Shown here: piece after piece, positions 56,207 through 64,000 of the stretch | How positions within the stretch are numbered: position 1 is the stretch's first letter | Layout of the letters: every line of letters starts with the position of its first letter | Assembly (NCBI RefSeq): GCF_014650915.1 | Contig: NZ_BMVW01000001.1 | Coordinates: 434,001 to 498,000, forward strand | Reading direction: 5' to 3' | Length of the DNA: 64,000 nucleotides | Source: Streptomyces poonensis | GTDB taxonomy: Bacteria; Actinomycetota; Actinomycetes; Streptomycetales; Streptomycetaceae | Notes under the pieces: generated by a model | The model's input: only the letters and a program-made list of their open reading frames with translations | Databases searched by the model: none | Told to the model about the DNA's origin: nothing | Program-made: the position numbers and the translations under genes

Positions 56207-56390
56207 GAGGACGGCCGAGGGGGTGCGCTGGTACGTACGGGAGCTGACCGGCGAGTCGGCGTACGACCGGTACGTCGAGCATCTGCGCGCCCATGACCCC
56301 GACGCGCCCGTGCCGTCCCGCCGGGAGTTCGAGCGTATGCGGACCGACCGGCAGGACGCGGACCCGCGGCAGGGGTTCCGCTGCTGCTGA
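56178..56390 (+). CDS. YbdD/YjiX-type small protein
   Basis: A 70-residue protein: VRWYVRELTGESAYDRYVEHLRAHDPDAP followed by RREFERMRTDRQ and the final CC. It is the conserved partner encoded after cstA in many bacteria and is thought to assist pyruvate uptake. It overlaps the cstA 3' end in another frame, suggesting translational coupling. Confidence 0.9.
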   Translation: MRSALVRAVRRTAEGVRWYVRELTGESAYDRYVEHLRAHDPDAPVPSRREFERMRTDRQDADPRQGFRCC

Positions 56391-56550
56391 TCCGCTCGCC
56401 GATCACGAGGCGCGGACTCCCGTGAGCGCCGGGCCCGGGCCCGGCGCTCATGGCCGATCCGTTATACGGACAGGGGTTCCATTAATTGGGACCGTCCCCT
56501 AAATTTCCTGCCCATTACAGAGGTGATCAACGAGGGAGCGGAGCCGCGTC

Positions 56551-56844
56551 ATGTCGGAAGTGCCCAAGGCGCCTGAAGTGCGGGAGCCGGTGGTGACACC
56601 GGTCCGTGTGGTCATCGCCCTCTGTCTCGTGGCGCCCTTCGTGGCGATGCTGTGGGTCGGCTCGTACTCCTCGGTGGATCCCACGTTCATCGGCATCCCG
56701 TTCTTCTACTGGTACCAGATGGCCTGGGTGCTCATCTCCACGGTGCTCACCGCCGTCGCGTACAAGCTGTGGCAGCGTGACCAGCGCGCCCAGCGCGCCC
56801 GCAAGAACCGGACCGAGGCACGGGACGGGGGTGCGTCGGCATGA
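56551..56844 (+). CDS. DUF3311 small membrane protein
   Basis: A 97-residue protein with two membrane helices (RVVIALCLVAPFVAMLWVGS and FFYWYQMAWVLISTVLTAVAY) and a basic tail. DUF3311 proteins are the small subunit-like partners encoded ahead of solute:sodium symporters. Its stop overlaps the symporter start (ATGA). An A+T-rich stretch with GGTTCC...GGGACC upstream (56470-56515) is a likely promoter or operator. Confidence 0.85.
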   Translation: MSEVPKAPEVREPVVTPVRVVIALCLVAPFVAMLWVGSYSSVDPTFIGIPFFYWYQMAWVLISTVLTAVAYKLWQRDQRAQRARKNRTEARDGGASA

Positions 56845-58463
56845 AGGACGGCGTGAACGGTGTGGCTCTCACCGTCTTCATCCTCTTCTTCGTGGCCGTC
56901 ACGGTCATGGGCTTCCTCGCCTCCCGCTGGCGCAGGGCCGCGAACGAGCAGAGCCTCGACGAATGGGGCCTCGGCGGACGGTCGTTCGGCACCTGGGTCA
57001 CCTGGTTCCTGCTCGGCGGCGACCTCTACACGGCTTACACCTTCGTGGCGGTGCCGGCTGCGATCTACGCGGCGGGCGCGTCCGGCTTCTTCGCGGTGCC
57101 GTACACCATCCTGATCTATCCGCTGATCTTCACCTTCCTGCCACGGCTGTGGTCGGTGTCGCACAAGCACGGCTATGTGACGACCTCCGACTTCGTGCGC
57201 GGGCGCTTCGGCTCCAAGGGCCTGTCGCTGGCGGTGGCGCTGACCGGGCTGCTGGCCACGATGCCGTACATCGCGCTCCAGCTCGTCGGCATCCAGGCGG
57301 TCCTGGACGTGATGGGCGTGGGCGGCGGTGAGGACACGCACTGGTTCATCAAGGACCTGCCGCTGCTGATCGCCTTCGGTGTGCTCGCGGCGTACACGTA
57401 CTCGTCCGGGCTGCGCGCCCCCGCGCTGATCGCGTTCGTGAAGGACACGCTGATCTACATCGTCATCGCGGTGGCGATCATCTACATCCCGATCAAGCTG
57501 GGCGGCTTCGACGCGATCTTCGACGCGGCGGGCAAGGCTTTCGGCGAGACCAACCCGGCGACGGGCGCACCGCGCGGCGCGGTGGTCCCGAACGAGGCCG
57601 GCCAGTGGACGTACGCCACCCTGGCCCTCGGCTCGGCGCTCGCGCTCTTCATGTACCCGCACTCGATCACGGCGACGCTGTCCTCGAACAGCCGTGAGGT
57701 GATCCGCCGCAACGCCACGATCCTGCCGCTGTACTCCCTGATGCTCGGCTTCCTCTCGCTGCTGGGCTTCATGGCGATCGCGGCCGGCATCAAGGTGCAG
57801 AACGGCCAGCTGGCCATCCCGCAGCTCTTCGAGACCATGTTCCCGGACTGGTTCGCGGGCGTGGCCTTCGCGGCGATCGGCATCGGCGCGCTGGTCCCGG
57901 CGGCCATCATGTCGATCGCGGCCGCGAACCTCTTCACCCGCAACATCTACAAGGACTTCATCAAGCGCGACGCCACGCCCGAGCAGGAGACCAAGGTCTC
58001 CAAGCTGGTGTCGCTGCTGGTGAAGGTGGGTGCGCTGGTCTTCGTCCTGACCATGGACAAGACGGTCGCCATCAACTTCCAGCTGCTCGGCGGCATCTGG
58101 ATCCTGCAGACCTTCCCGGCACTGGTGGGCGGCCTGTTCACCCGCTGGTTCCACCGCTGGGCGCTGCTCGGCGGCTGGGCGGTCGGCATGCTGTACGGGA
58201 CGATCGCCGCGTACAACGTCTCCTCGCCGACCCAGGCGCACTTCGGCGGCTCCTCGGCGGAGATCCCGGTCATCGGCCACATCGGCTACATCGGTCTGAC
58301 GGCCTTCGTGCTCAACGTCGTCGTCACGGTCGTCCTCACCTTCGTCATGCGGGCGCTCAAGGCCCCCGACGGCGTCGACGAGACCAGGCCGGAGGACTAC
58401 ACGGCGGACGCGGGCGACGCGGGGGTGTCGGTGGAGCTGCCGAAGGTGGGCACCGGGCACTGA
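56841..58463 (+). CDS. Solute:sodium symporter, monocarboxylate permease-like
   Basis: A 540-residue SSF-family transporter with about 13 helices. DEWGLGGRSFGTWVTWFLLGGDLYTAYTF is the family start, and GSALALFMYPHSITATLSSNSREV resembles MctP-type monocarboxylate permeases. With DUF3311 it likely imports pyruvate, lactate or acetate with sodium. It is next to cstA, so the region seems devoted to small carboxylates. A strong hairpin follows. Confidence 0.88.
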   Translation: MKDGVNGVALTVFILFFVAVTVMGFLASRWRRAANEQSLDEWGLGGRSFGTWVTWFLLGGDLYTAYTFVAVPAAIYAAGASGFFAVPYTILIYPLIFTFLPRLWSVSHKHGYVTTSDFVRGRFGSKGLSLAVALTGLLATMPYIALQLVGIQAVLDVMGVGGGEDTHWFIKDLPLLIAFGVLAAYTYSSGLRAPALIAFVKDTLIYIVIAVAIIYIPIKLGGFDAIFDAAGKAFGETNPATGAPRGAVVPNEAGQWTYATLALGSALALFMYPHSITATLSSNSREVIRRNATILPLYSLMLGFLSLLGFMAIAAGIKVQNGQLAIPQLFETMFPDWFAGVAFAAIGIGALVPAAIMSIAAANLFTRNIYKDFIKRDATPEQETKVSKLVSLLVKVGALVFVLTMDKTVAINFQLLGGIWILQTFPALVGGLFTRWFHRWALLGGWAVGMLYGTIAAYNVSSPTQAHFGGSSAEIPVIGHIGYIGLTAFVLNVVVTVVLTFVMRALKAPDGVDETRPEDYTADAGDAGVSVELPKVGTGH

Positions 58464-58474
58464 CGTCCTCATGG

Positions 58475-58511
58475 GGCCGCCGTCCTCCCTGGTCGAGGGA
58501 GGACGGCGGCC
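58475..58511 (+). terminator. 16-bp hairpin after the symporter
   Basis: GGCCGCCGTCCTCCCT (58475-58490) pairs perfectly with AGGGAGGACGGCGGCC (58496-58511) around a 5-base loop, 11 bases after the stop. Confidence 0.9.
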
Positions 58512-58542
58512 TCTGTCGTACCCCTGCGGCAGACTGCGGGCC

Positions 58543-59049
58543 ATGGACTTCACGATCGGGCCGGCCGGGCCGGAGGAGTACGACCCCCTGGGAGAGATCA
58601 CCGCGCAGGCCTACCTCCGGGACGGCCTCCTGGACTTCGGGGAGAGTGACGCGTACCTCGGCGAACTGCGGGACGTGGCCAAGCGGGCGGCCACGGCCGA
58701 GGTGCTCGTCGCCGTCGCCGACGGCCGGGTGCTCGGCGGGGTGACCTTCGTGCCGGCCGGCGGACCCATGGCCGACATCGCGCGGGCCGGGGAGGCCGAG
58801 ATACGCATGCTCGCGGTGGCGCACGCGGCACGGGGGCGAGGCGTCGGCGAGGCCCTGGTGCGGGCGTGCGTCGACCGGGCCCGGACCGTCGAGGGCTGTG
58901 CGCGCGTCGTGCTGTCCAGCCAGCGCGCGATGCGCTCCGCCCACCGCATCTACGAGCGCCTCGGCTTCCTCCGTACCCCGGACCGCGACTGGAACCCCCT
59001 CCCGGACCTCGACGACATCACTCTGGTCACCTATCAGTTCACCCTTTGA
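58543..59049 (+). CDS. GNAT family N-acetyltransferase
   Basis: A 168-residue enzyme. IRMLAVAHAARGRGVGEALVRACVDRA is motif A, with the RGRGVG loop that binds the pyrophosphate of acetyl-CoA, and SAHRIYERLGFLRTPDRDW is motif B. Acceptor unknown. Start is the ATG at 58543. The stop codon lies inside a terminator hairpin. Confidence 0.88.
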   Translation: MDFTIGPAGPEEYDPLGEITAQAYLRDGLLDFGESDAYLGELRDVAKRAATAEVLVAVADGRVLGGVTFVPAGGPMADIARAGEAEIRMLAVAHAARGRGVGEALVRACVDRARTVEGCARVVLSSQRAMRSAHRIYERLGFLRTPDRDWNPLPDLDDITLVTYQFTL

Positions 59050-59070
59050 GAGCCTCACGCGGGGCTCTCA
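59047..59070 (+). terminator. Hairpin at the end of the GNAT gene
   Basis: TGAGAGCC (59047-59054) pairs with GGCTCTCA (59063-59070); the stop codon is the first three bases of the stem. Confidence 0.7.
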
Positions 59071-59112
59071 CGACACAACATATGGGGCCGCTTGCCCGGC
59101 CGGGCACAACAT

Positions 59113-59238
59113 GTATGCTCGTGCTCGCTGTCGCCGCAGGGGAATCCGGTGCGAATCCGGAACTGTCCCGCAACGGTGTACTTGTGCGTGTTCGCCCGTC
59201 CGAGCGCCCACTTGTCCAGTCCGAGTACCTGCCGACGG
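59113..59238 (+). ncRNA. Cobalamin (AdoCbl) riboswitch of the nrdABS operon
   Basis: The conserved core is legible: GGGGAATCCGGTGCGAATCC, then GGAACTGTCCCGCAACGGTG, and after a variable hairpin AGTCCGAGTACCTGCC, the B12-box region. The edges are approximate. In Streptomyces such a riboswitch shuts down the class Ia ribonucleotide reductase when vitamin B12 is present, leaving the B12-dependent class II enzyme to work. The remaining 160 bases to nrdA would hold the expression platform. Confidence 0.9.
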
Positions 59239-59400
59239 TGCGCCCGGCCGTCCGGCCCGGGCGCCCTGACGTCCGGGCCTCGCGGAATGGGCCGGTGGAC
59301 GCGCCGCGTGCCGGCCGGCTGATGCCCGATGCCCGCGCGCCGGCCGTGTGCCTCCACTCCCTCCTCCGACAGGCCCCAGCCGAGCGAGGGAGAGCCCCAC

Positions 59401-61758
59401 GTGACCATCGCGCCACCGGATCCGGCCGCAGTCACCGCACCGAACCCCGACGGTCCCGGTACCGCGCTGCTGCGCACCCTGACCGAGCTCACCGCCGACC
59501 TCCCCGACACCGACCCCGGCCGGGTCGCCGCCGCCGCACTGCGTGGCCGCTCGGCCCACGCGGACGAGGCGGAGCTGCGGGAGCTGGCCACCGAGGCGGC
59601 GGCGGGGCTCATCTCCGAGGACCCCGCCTACTCGCGGCTGGCCGCCCGGCTGCTGACCGTCGGCATCGCCGAGGAGGCGGCCTCGCAGGGGGTGCGCTCC
59701 TTCTCCGGATCGGTCGCGGCCGGGCACCGCGAGGGTCTGATCGCGGACCGCACCGCCGAGTTCGTGACGCTGCACGCGGCGCGCCTCGACGCGCTGGCCG
59801 GCGCCGCCGTCGCCGAGGGCGCCGACGACCGCTTCGGCTACTTCGGCCTGCGGACCCTGCACAGCCGCTATCTGCTCCGCCACCCGGTCACCCGGCGGGT
59901 CGTCGAGACCCCTCAGCACTTCCTGCTGCGCGTCGCCTGCGGTCTCGCCGAGGACGGCACCGACCGCTCCGTCGACGAGGTCGCCGCGCTGTACGGGCTG
60001 ATGAGCCGCCTGGAGTACCTGCCCTCCTCCCCCACCCTCTTCAACTCCGGCACGCGGCACCCCCAGATGTCGTCCTGCTACCTGCTCGACTCGCCCCGGG
60101 ACGAGCTGGACTCCCTCTACGAGCGCTACCACCAGGTGGCCCGCCTCTCGAAGCACGCGGGCGGTATCGGGCTCGCCTACTCCCGCATCCGCGCGCGGGG
60201 CGCCCTGATCCGCGGCACCAACGGGCACTCCAACGGCATCGTCCCGTTCCTGAAGACCCTCGACTCCTCGGTCGCCGCCGTGAACCAGGGCGGCCGGCGC
60301 AAGGGTGCCGCCGCCGTCTACCTGGAGACCTGGCACGCCGACCTCGAGGAGTTCCTGGAGCTGCGGGACAACACCGGCGAGGACGCCCGCCGCACCCACC
60401 ACCTGAACCTCGCGCACTGGATCCCGGACGAGTTCATGCGCCGGGTCGAGGCCGACGGGGAGTGGTCGCTGTTCTCCCCCTCCGACGTACCGGAGCTGGT
60501 CGACCTGTGGGGCGAGGAGTTCGACGCCGCGTACCGCAGGGCGGAGGCGGACGGACTGGCACGGAAGACGATCCCCGCGCGCGAGCTGTACGGCCGCATG
60601 ATGCGCACCCTCGCCCAGACCGGCAACGGCTGGATGACCTTCAAGGACGCCGCCAACCGCACCGCCAACCAGACCGCCGAGCCGGGCCACGTCATCCACT
60701 CCTCCAACCTCTGCACGGAGATCCTGGAGGTCACCAGCGACGACGAGACGGCGGTCTGCAACCTGGGGTCGGTCAACCTGGGCGCGTTCGTCGACCCGGC
60801 CGCCCAGGATCTCGACTGGGAGCGGCTGGACGCCACCGTCCGCACCGCCGTGACCTTCCTGGACCGCGTCGTCGACATCAACTTCTACCCGACCGGGCAG
60901 GCCGCCCGCTCCAACGCCCGCTGGCGCCCCGTCGGCCTCGGCGTGATGGGCCTCCAGGACGTCTTCTTCAAGCTGCGCCTGCCCTTCGACTCGCCCGGGG
61001 CCAGGCGGCTCTCCACGCGCATCGCCGAACGGATCATGCTGGCCGCGTACGAGGCCTCCGCCGGCCTCGCCGAACGGAACGGCCCGGTGCCGGCCTGGGA
61101 GAAGACCCGGACCGCCCGGGGAGTGCTCCACCCCGACCACTACGAGGCCGACCTCACCTGGCCCGACCGCTGGGCGGCCCTCCGGAAGCGCATCGCCGCC
61201 ACCGGCCTGCGCAACTCACTCCTCCTCGCGATCGCACCCACGGCCACCATCGCCTCCATCGCCGGTGTGTACGAGTGCATCGAGCCGCAGGTGTCCAACC
61301 TGTTCAAGCGGGAGACGCTGTCCGGCGAGTTCCTCCAGGTCAACTCGTATCTGGTGGACGACCTCAAGCGGCTCGGGGTGTGGGACGCCCGCACCCGCGA
61401 GGCGCTGCGCGAGGCCAACGGCTCGGTCCAGCACTTCGGCTGGATCCCCGAGGACGTACGGACGCTCTACCGCACCGCCTGGGAGATCCCCCAGCGCGCC
61501 CTGATCGACATGGCCGCCGCGCGCACCCCGTTCCTGGACCAGGCCCAGTCCCTGAACCTGTTCCTGGAGACGCCGACCATCGGCAAGCTCTCCTCGATGT
61601 ACGCCCACGCCTGGAAGTCGGGCCTGAAGACCACGTACTACCTGCGCTCGCGGCCGGCGACCCGGATCGCCCGCGCCGCACAGGCGCAGCCCGCCCCCGA
61701 CCCGCAAGCGGTCGCCTGCTCCCTGGAAAACCCCGAGTCCTGCGAGGCCTGCCAGTAA
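59401..61758 (+). CDS. nrdA: Class Ia ribonucleotide reductase, large subunit
   Basis: A 785-residue enzyme starting with the GTG at 59401 (GAGGGAGAG upstream). The radical-site cysteines sit in QMSSCYLLD and CNLGSVNLG, NLCTEI lies on the central strand, and the C-terminal CEAC pair passes electrons from thioredoxin or a glutaredoxin. GGIGLAYSRIRA and GRRKGAAAVYLETWH are family blocks. No ATP-cone is visible at the N terminus, so overall activity control may be lacking. It reduces ribonucleotides with NrdB. Placed behind the B12 riboswitch. Confidence 0.95.
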   Translation: MTIAPPDPAAVTAPNPDGPGTALLRTLTELTADLPDTDPGRVAAAALRGRSAHADEAELRELATEAAAGLISEDPAYSRLAARLLTVGIAEEAASQGVRSFSGSVAAGHREGLIADRTAEFVTLHAARLDALAGAAVAEGADDRFGYFGLRTLHSRYLLRHPVTRRVVETPQHFLLRVACGLAEDGTDRSVDEVAALYGLMSRLEYLPSSPTLFNSGTRHPQMSSCYLLDSPRDELDSLYERYHQVARLSKHAGGIGLAYSRIRARGALIRGTNGHSNGIVPFLKTLDSSVAAVNQGGRRKGAAAVYLETWHADLEEFLELRDNTGEDARRTHHLNLAHWIPDEFMRRVEADGEWSLFSPSDVPELVDLWGEEFDAAYRRAEADGLARKTIPARELYGRMMRTLAQTGNGWMTFKDAANRTANQTAEPGHVIHSSNLCTEILEVTSDDETAVCNLGSVNLGAFVDPAAQDLDWERLDATVRTAVTFLDRVVDINFYPTGQAARSNARWRPVGLGVMGLQDVFFKLRLPFDSPGARRLSTRIAERIMLAAYEASAGLAERNGPVPAWEKTRTARGVLHPDHYEADLTWPDRWAALRKRIAATGLRNSLLLAIAPTATIASIAGVYECIEPQVSNLFKRETLSGEFLQVNSYLVDDLKRLGVWDARTREALREANGSVQHFGWIPEDVRTLYRTAWEIPQRALIDMAAARTPFLDQAQSLNLFLETPTIGKLSSMYAHAWKSGLKTTYYLRSRPATRIARAAQAQPAPDPQAVACSLENPESCEACQ

Positions 61759-62774
61759 TGACGACCACCCGTAACACCAACCTGCTCGACCCCGGCTTCG
61801 AGCTGACCCTCCGCCCCATGCGCTACCCCGACTTCTACGAGCGCTACCGGGACGCCATCAAGAACACCTGGACCGTGGAGGAGGTCGACCTCCACTCGGA
61901 CGTCGCCGACCTGGCCAGGCTCACCCCCGCCGAGCAGCACCTCATCGGCCGCCTGGTCGCCTTCTTCGCGACCGGCGACTCCATCGTGGCGAACAACCTG
62001 GTGCTCACCCTCTACAAGCACATCAACTCCCCCGAGGCGCGCCTGTACCTCTCCCGGCAGCTCTTCGAGGAGGCCGTCCACGTCCAGTTCTATCTGACCC
62101 TGCTCGACACCTACCTGCCCGATCCGGAGGACCGCGCGGCGGCGTTCGCGGCCGTGGAGAACATCCCCTCCATCCGCGAGAAGGCCGGGTTCTGCTTCAA
62201 GTGGATGGACTCGGTGGAGGAGATCGACCGGCTGGAGACGAAGGCCGACCGGCGGCGCTTCCTGCTCAATCTCATCTGCTTCGCCGCGTGCATCGAGGGC
62301 CTGTTCTTCTACGGCGCGTTCGCGTACGTCTACTGGTTCCGCAGCCGGGGTCTGCTGCACGGCCTGGCCACCGGCACCAACTGGGTGTTCCGCGACGAGA
62401 CGATGCACATGTCCTTCGCGTTCGACGTCGTGGACACCGTCCGCAAGGAGGAGCCGGACCTCTTCGACGACGAACTGGCGCAGCAGGTCACGGACATGCT
62501 GCGGGAGGCCGTCGAGGCCGAGCTGCAGTTCGCGCGCGACCTGTGCGGTGACGGCCTCCCGGGGATGAACACCGAGTCGATGCGCCAGTACCTGGAGTGC
62601 GTGGCCGACCAGCGGCTGAGCCGCCTCGGCTTCGCCCCGGTGTACGGCTCGGAGAACCCCTTCTCCTTCATGGAGCTTCAGGGAGTGCAGGAGCTGACCA
62701 ACTTCTTCGAGCGGCGGCCCTCGGCGTACCAGGTCGCGGTGGAGGGCTCGGTCGGCTTCGACGAGGACTTCTGA
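61758..62774 (+). CDS. nrdB: Class Ia ribonucleotide reductase, small subunit
   Basis: A 338-residue ferritin-like protein carrying the di-iron centre and tyrosyl radical. Metal ligands are seen in LFEEAVHVQFYLTLLDTY (E-x2-H), EGLFFYGAF and FRDETMHMSFAFD (E-x2-H). VAVEGSVGFDEDF ends in the tail that docks into NrdA. The start shares a base with the nrdA stop (TAATG). Confidence 0.95.
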   Translation: MTTTRNTNLLDPGFELTLRPMRYPDFYERYRDAIKNTWTVEEVDLHSDVADLARLTPAEQHLIGRLVAFFATGDSIVANNLVLTLYKHINSPEARLYLSRQLFEEAVHVQFYLTLLDTYLPDPEDRAAAFAAVENIPSIREKAGFCFKWMDSVEEIDRLETKADRRRFLLNLICFAACIEGLFFYGAFAYVYWFRSRGLLHGLATGTNWVFRDETMHMSFAFDVVDTVRKEEPDLFDDELAQQVTDMLREAVEAELQFARDLCGDGLPGMNTESMRQYLECVADQRLSRLGFAPVYGSENPFSFMELQGVQELTNFFERRPSAYQVAVEGSVGFDEDF

Positions 62775-62950
62775 GCGTTCGCGGGACCCTTCGGGAGAAC
62801 CTCCTCGAGCGTCCTTCGCTCGGCCTCCCTGAGCTGACGGTCGATGCGCCGGTCGCGTACGACGCCGATCAGCGCGGGGAGGACGAGCACGGCCAGGATG
62901 CCGAGGACGGCCAGCGTTCCGATGAGGGCTTCCATGCGTGTCGTATCCAT
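62678..62950 (-). CDS. Putative small membrane protein antisense to the nrdB end
   Basis: A 90-residue frame, ATG at 62950 with GGGAG upstream. LIGTLAVLGILAVLVLPALIGVV is a convincing membrane helix, followed by a charged segment (RDRRIDRQLREAERRTLEE). The last 30 residues come from antisense of nrdB and look arbitrary, so the true protein may be poorly conserved there. It sits between nrdB and the regulator on the opposite strand. Confidence 0.45.
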   Translation of the reverse strand: MDTTRMEALIGTLAVLGILAVLVLPALIGVVRDRRIDRQLREAERRTLEEVLPKGPANAQKSSSKPTEPSTATWYAEGRRSKKLVSSCTP

Positions 62951-63043
62951 GGACACCACTCTCCCGCCGGACGCTCCTTACCGTCAGTGGCAGGACTGCC
63001 GGACCCCCTCGAATTCCTGCCAGTCCCGCGGCACACTGGCGGC

Positions 63044-64000
63044 ATGCTGCAGAACGTGGCCGCCGTCGTGCTCGACGGGGTGCATCCCTTCGAACTCGGC
63101 GTGCTGTGCGAGGTGTTCGGGCTCGACCGCAGTGACGAGGGACTGCCCGTGTACGACTTCGCGGTGGTTTCGGCGGAGGGCCCCACGCTCGGCACGCACG
63201 CCGGGTTCACCGTCTCCACGCCTCACGGTCTGGAACGGCTCGACGAGGCCGATCTGATCGCCCTGCCGGCCGGGGAGAGCTATGTGGACCGGCGTTTTCC
63301 GCCCGAGCTGCTCGACGCGCTGCGCCGCGCGGTCGGCCGGGGCGCGCGGGTGCTGAGCGTGTGCTCCGGTGTCTTCGTGCTGGGCGCGGCCGGGCTGCTG
63401 GACGGGCGGCGGTGCGCGGTGCACTGGCGGCACGCCGGGGAGCTGGCCCGGCAGTACCCGCGCGCGGTCGTCGAGCCCGATGTGCTGTACGTGGACGAGG
63501 ACCCGGTCATCACCTCGGCCGGCACCGCCGCCGGGATCGACGCCTGTCTGCACCTCGTCCGCAAGGAGCAGGGGCCCGAGGTCGCCAACGCGATCGCCCG
63601 CCGCATGGTGGTGCCCCCGCACCGGGACGGCGGCCAGGCCCAGTACATCGAGCGCCCGCTGCCCCGCTCGCGGTGCGACACGGTCGGCGAGGTGCTGGTG
63701 TGGATGGAGGAGCACCTCGATGAGGAGGTGACCGTCGAGCAGCTCGCCGCCCGTGCCCTCATGTCCCCGCGCACCTTCGCCCGCCGCTTCCAGCAGGAGA
63801 CCGGCACCACGCCCTACCGCTGGATCCTGCGCCAGCGCGTGCTGCTCGCCCAGCGGCTGCTGGAGGCGACGGACGAGACGATGGACGCGATCGCGGGCCG
63901 TACCGGCTTCGGTACGGCGGCCGCGCTGCGCCATCACTTCGTACGGTCGCTGGGGACCACGCCGCACGCGTACCGGCGCACGTTCAGGGGACCTCAGGCC
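63044..64000 (+). CDS. nrdS: AraC-family regulator of nrdABS, 3' end cut by window
   Basis: 319 codons are visible from the ATG at 63044, and the frame runs off the right edge close to its expected end. A DJ-1/PfpI (GATase-like) domain occupies residues 5-165 (VAAVVLDGVHPFELGVLCEVFG, ARVLSVCSGVFVLGAAGLLDGR) and an AraC double HTH spans about 215-310 (VTVEQLAARALMSPRTFARRFQ, AIAGRTGFGTAAALRHHF). In S. coelicolor nrdS is the third gene of this operon. Confidence 0.88.
   Translation, partial: MLQNVAAVVLDGVHPFELGVLCEVFGLDRSDEGLPVYDFAVVSAEGPTLGTHAGFTVSTPHGLERLDEADLIALPAGESYVDRRFPPELLDALRRAVGRGARVLSVCSGVFVLGAAGLLDGRRCAVHWRHAGELARQYPRAVVEPDVLYVDEDPVITSAGTAAGIDACLHLVRKEQGPEVANAIARRMVVPPHRDGGQAQYIERPLPRSRCDTVGEVLVWMEEHLDEEVTVEQLAARALMSPRTFARRFQQETGTTPYRWILRQRVLLAQRLLEATDETMDAIAGRTGFGTAAALRHHFVRSLGTTPHAYRRTFRGPQA

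Noticed and set aside
58866..62774. A very long frame ending in NrdB
   Set aside because: Only the last 338 residues are real (NrdB, with its own ATG overlapping the nrdA stop); the upstream part is out of frame with GNAT and NrdA and crosses the riboswitch.

Overview
The window is chromosomal DNA of a Streptomyces species. G+C is very high throughout, codon third positions are almost all G or C, GTG starts are common, and the right half carries a recognisable streptomycete gene order: malic enzyme, amino-acid ABC transporter, sodX/sodN, polyprenyl synthase with a cyclic-nucleotide-domain encapsulin, prsH-like anti-sigma with sigH, wblE, a sensor kinase, nagB, dasR and nrdABS. I compared this with Streptomyces coelicolor from memory, not by a search.

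Left end (1-8732, minus strand). A co-directional cassette reads, in transcription order: a trypsin-co-occurring-domain protein, a trypsin fused to a VMAP-C-like domain, a MoxR-type AAA+ ATPase, a large vWA + TPR protein of the SAV_2336 type, a short FxsA precursor and the radical-SAM enzyme FxsB (cut by the window edge). This is a vWA-MoxR-VMAP type predicted NTP-dependent conflict system joined to an FxSxx-COOH peptide-modification module. It is the most system-like locus in the window. The FxsA tail reads FNNSL instead of the canonical FxSxx.

Core metabolism and regulation (8955-21670). Small regulatory pairs (PadR with a DUF4097 protein; an HTH with a Clp-N protein under a double palindrome) are followed by a quinone-oxidoreductase-like enzyme, malic enzyme, a polar amino-acid ABC transporter, a methyltransferase, a CGNR zinc-finger regulator and the nickel superoxide dismutase pair sodX/sodN.

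Integrated element (about 21652-37618, roughly 16 kb). A 15-bp identical sequence, GGAGACGAAGAAGGC, lies at the 3' end of sodN and again at 37604, where it is followed by what looks like sodN's original terminator. Between the copies are a tyrosine integrase, an XRE regulator, an excisionase-like HTH, a DUF3631-type ATPase whose 5' coding region holds 13 copies of GGGGACC, a MobC/relaxase pair with a candidate oriT, and cargo. The cargo is a low-G+C RecD-like helicase, a HAD/methyltransferase/kinase-fold/unknown cluster, an HTH-TPR regulator with a NUDIX hydrolase, and a protein with a possible RHIM-like amyloid motif. No FtsK/TraB or type IV secretion gene is visible, so it reads as a mobilizable rather than self-transmissible element.

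Right half (37849-64000). Two adjacent short genes carry frameshifts. They are followed by a family 2B encapsulin with its polyprenyl synthase partner, an amidase, a PLP enzyme, a Na+/H+ antiporter, a UBP zinc finger, the anti-sigma/sigH stress pair, a diacylglycerol kinase, wblE, a PAS/GAF-type sensor kinase, nagB and dasR with three DasR-type sites but without the dasABC/dasD genes expected between them, cstA-ybdD, a DUF3311-monocarboxylate symporter pair, a GNAT acetyltransferase, and a cobalamin riboswitch leading nrdA-nrdB and an nrdS-type regulator that runs off the window.
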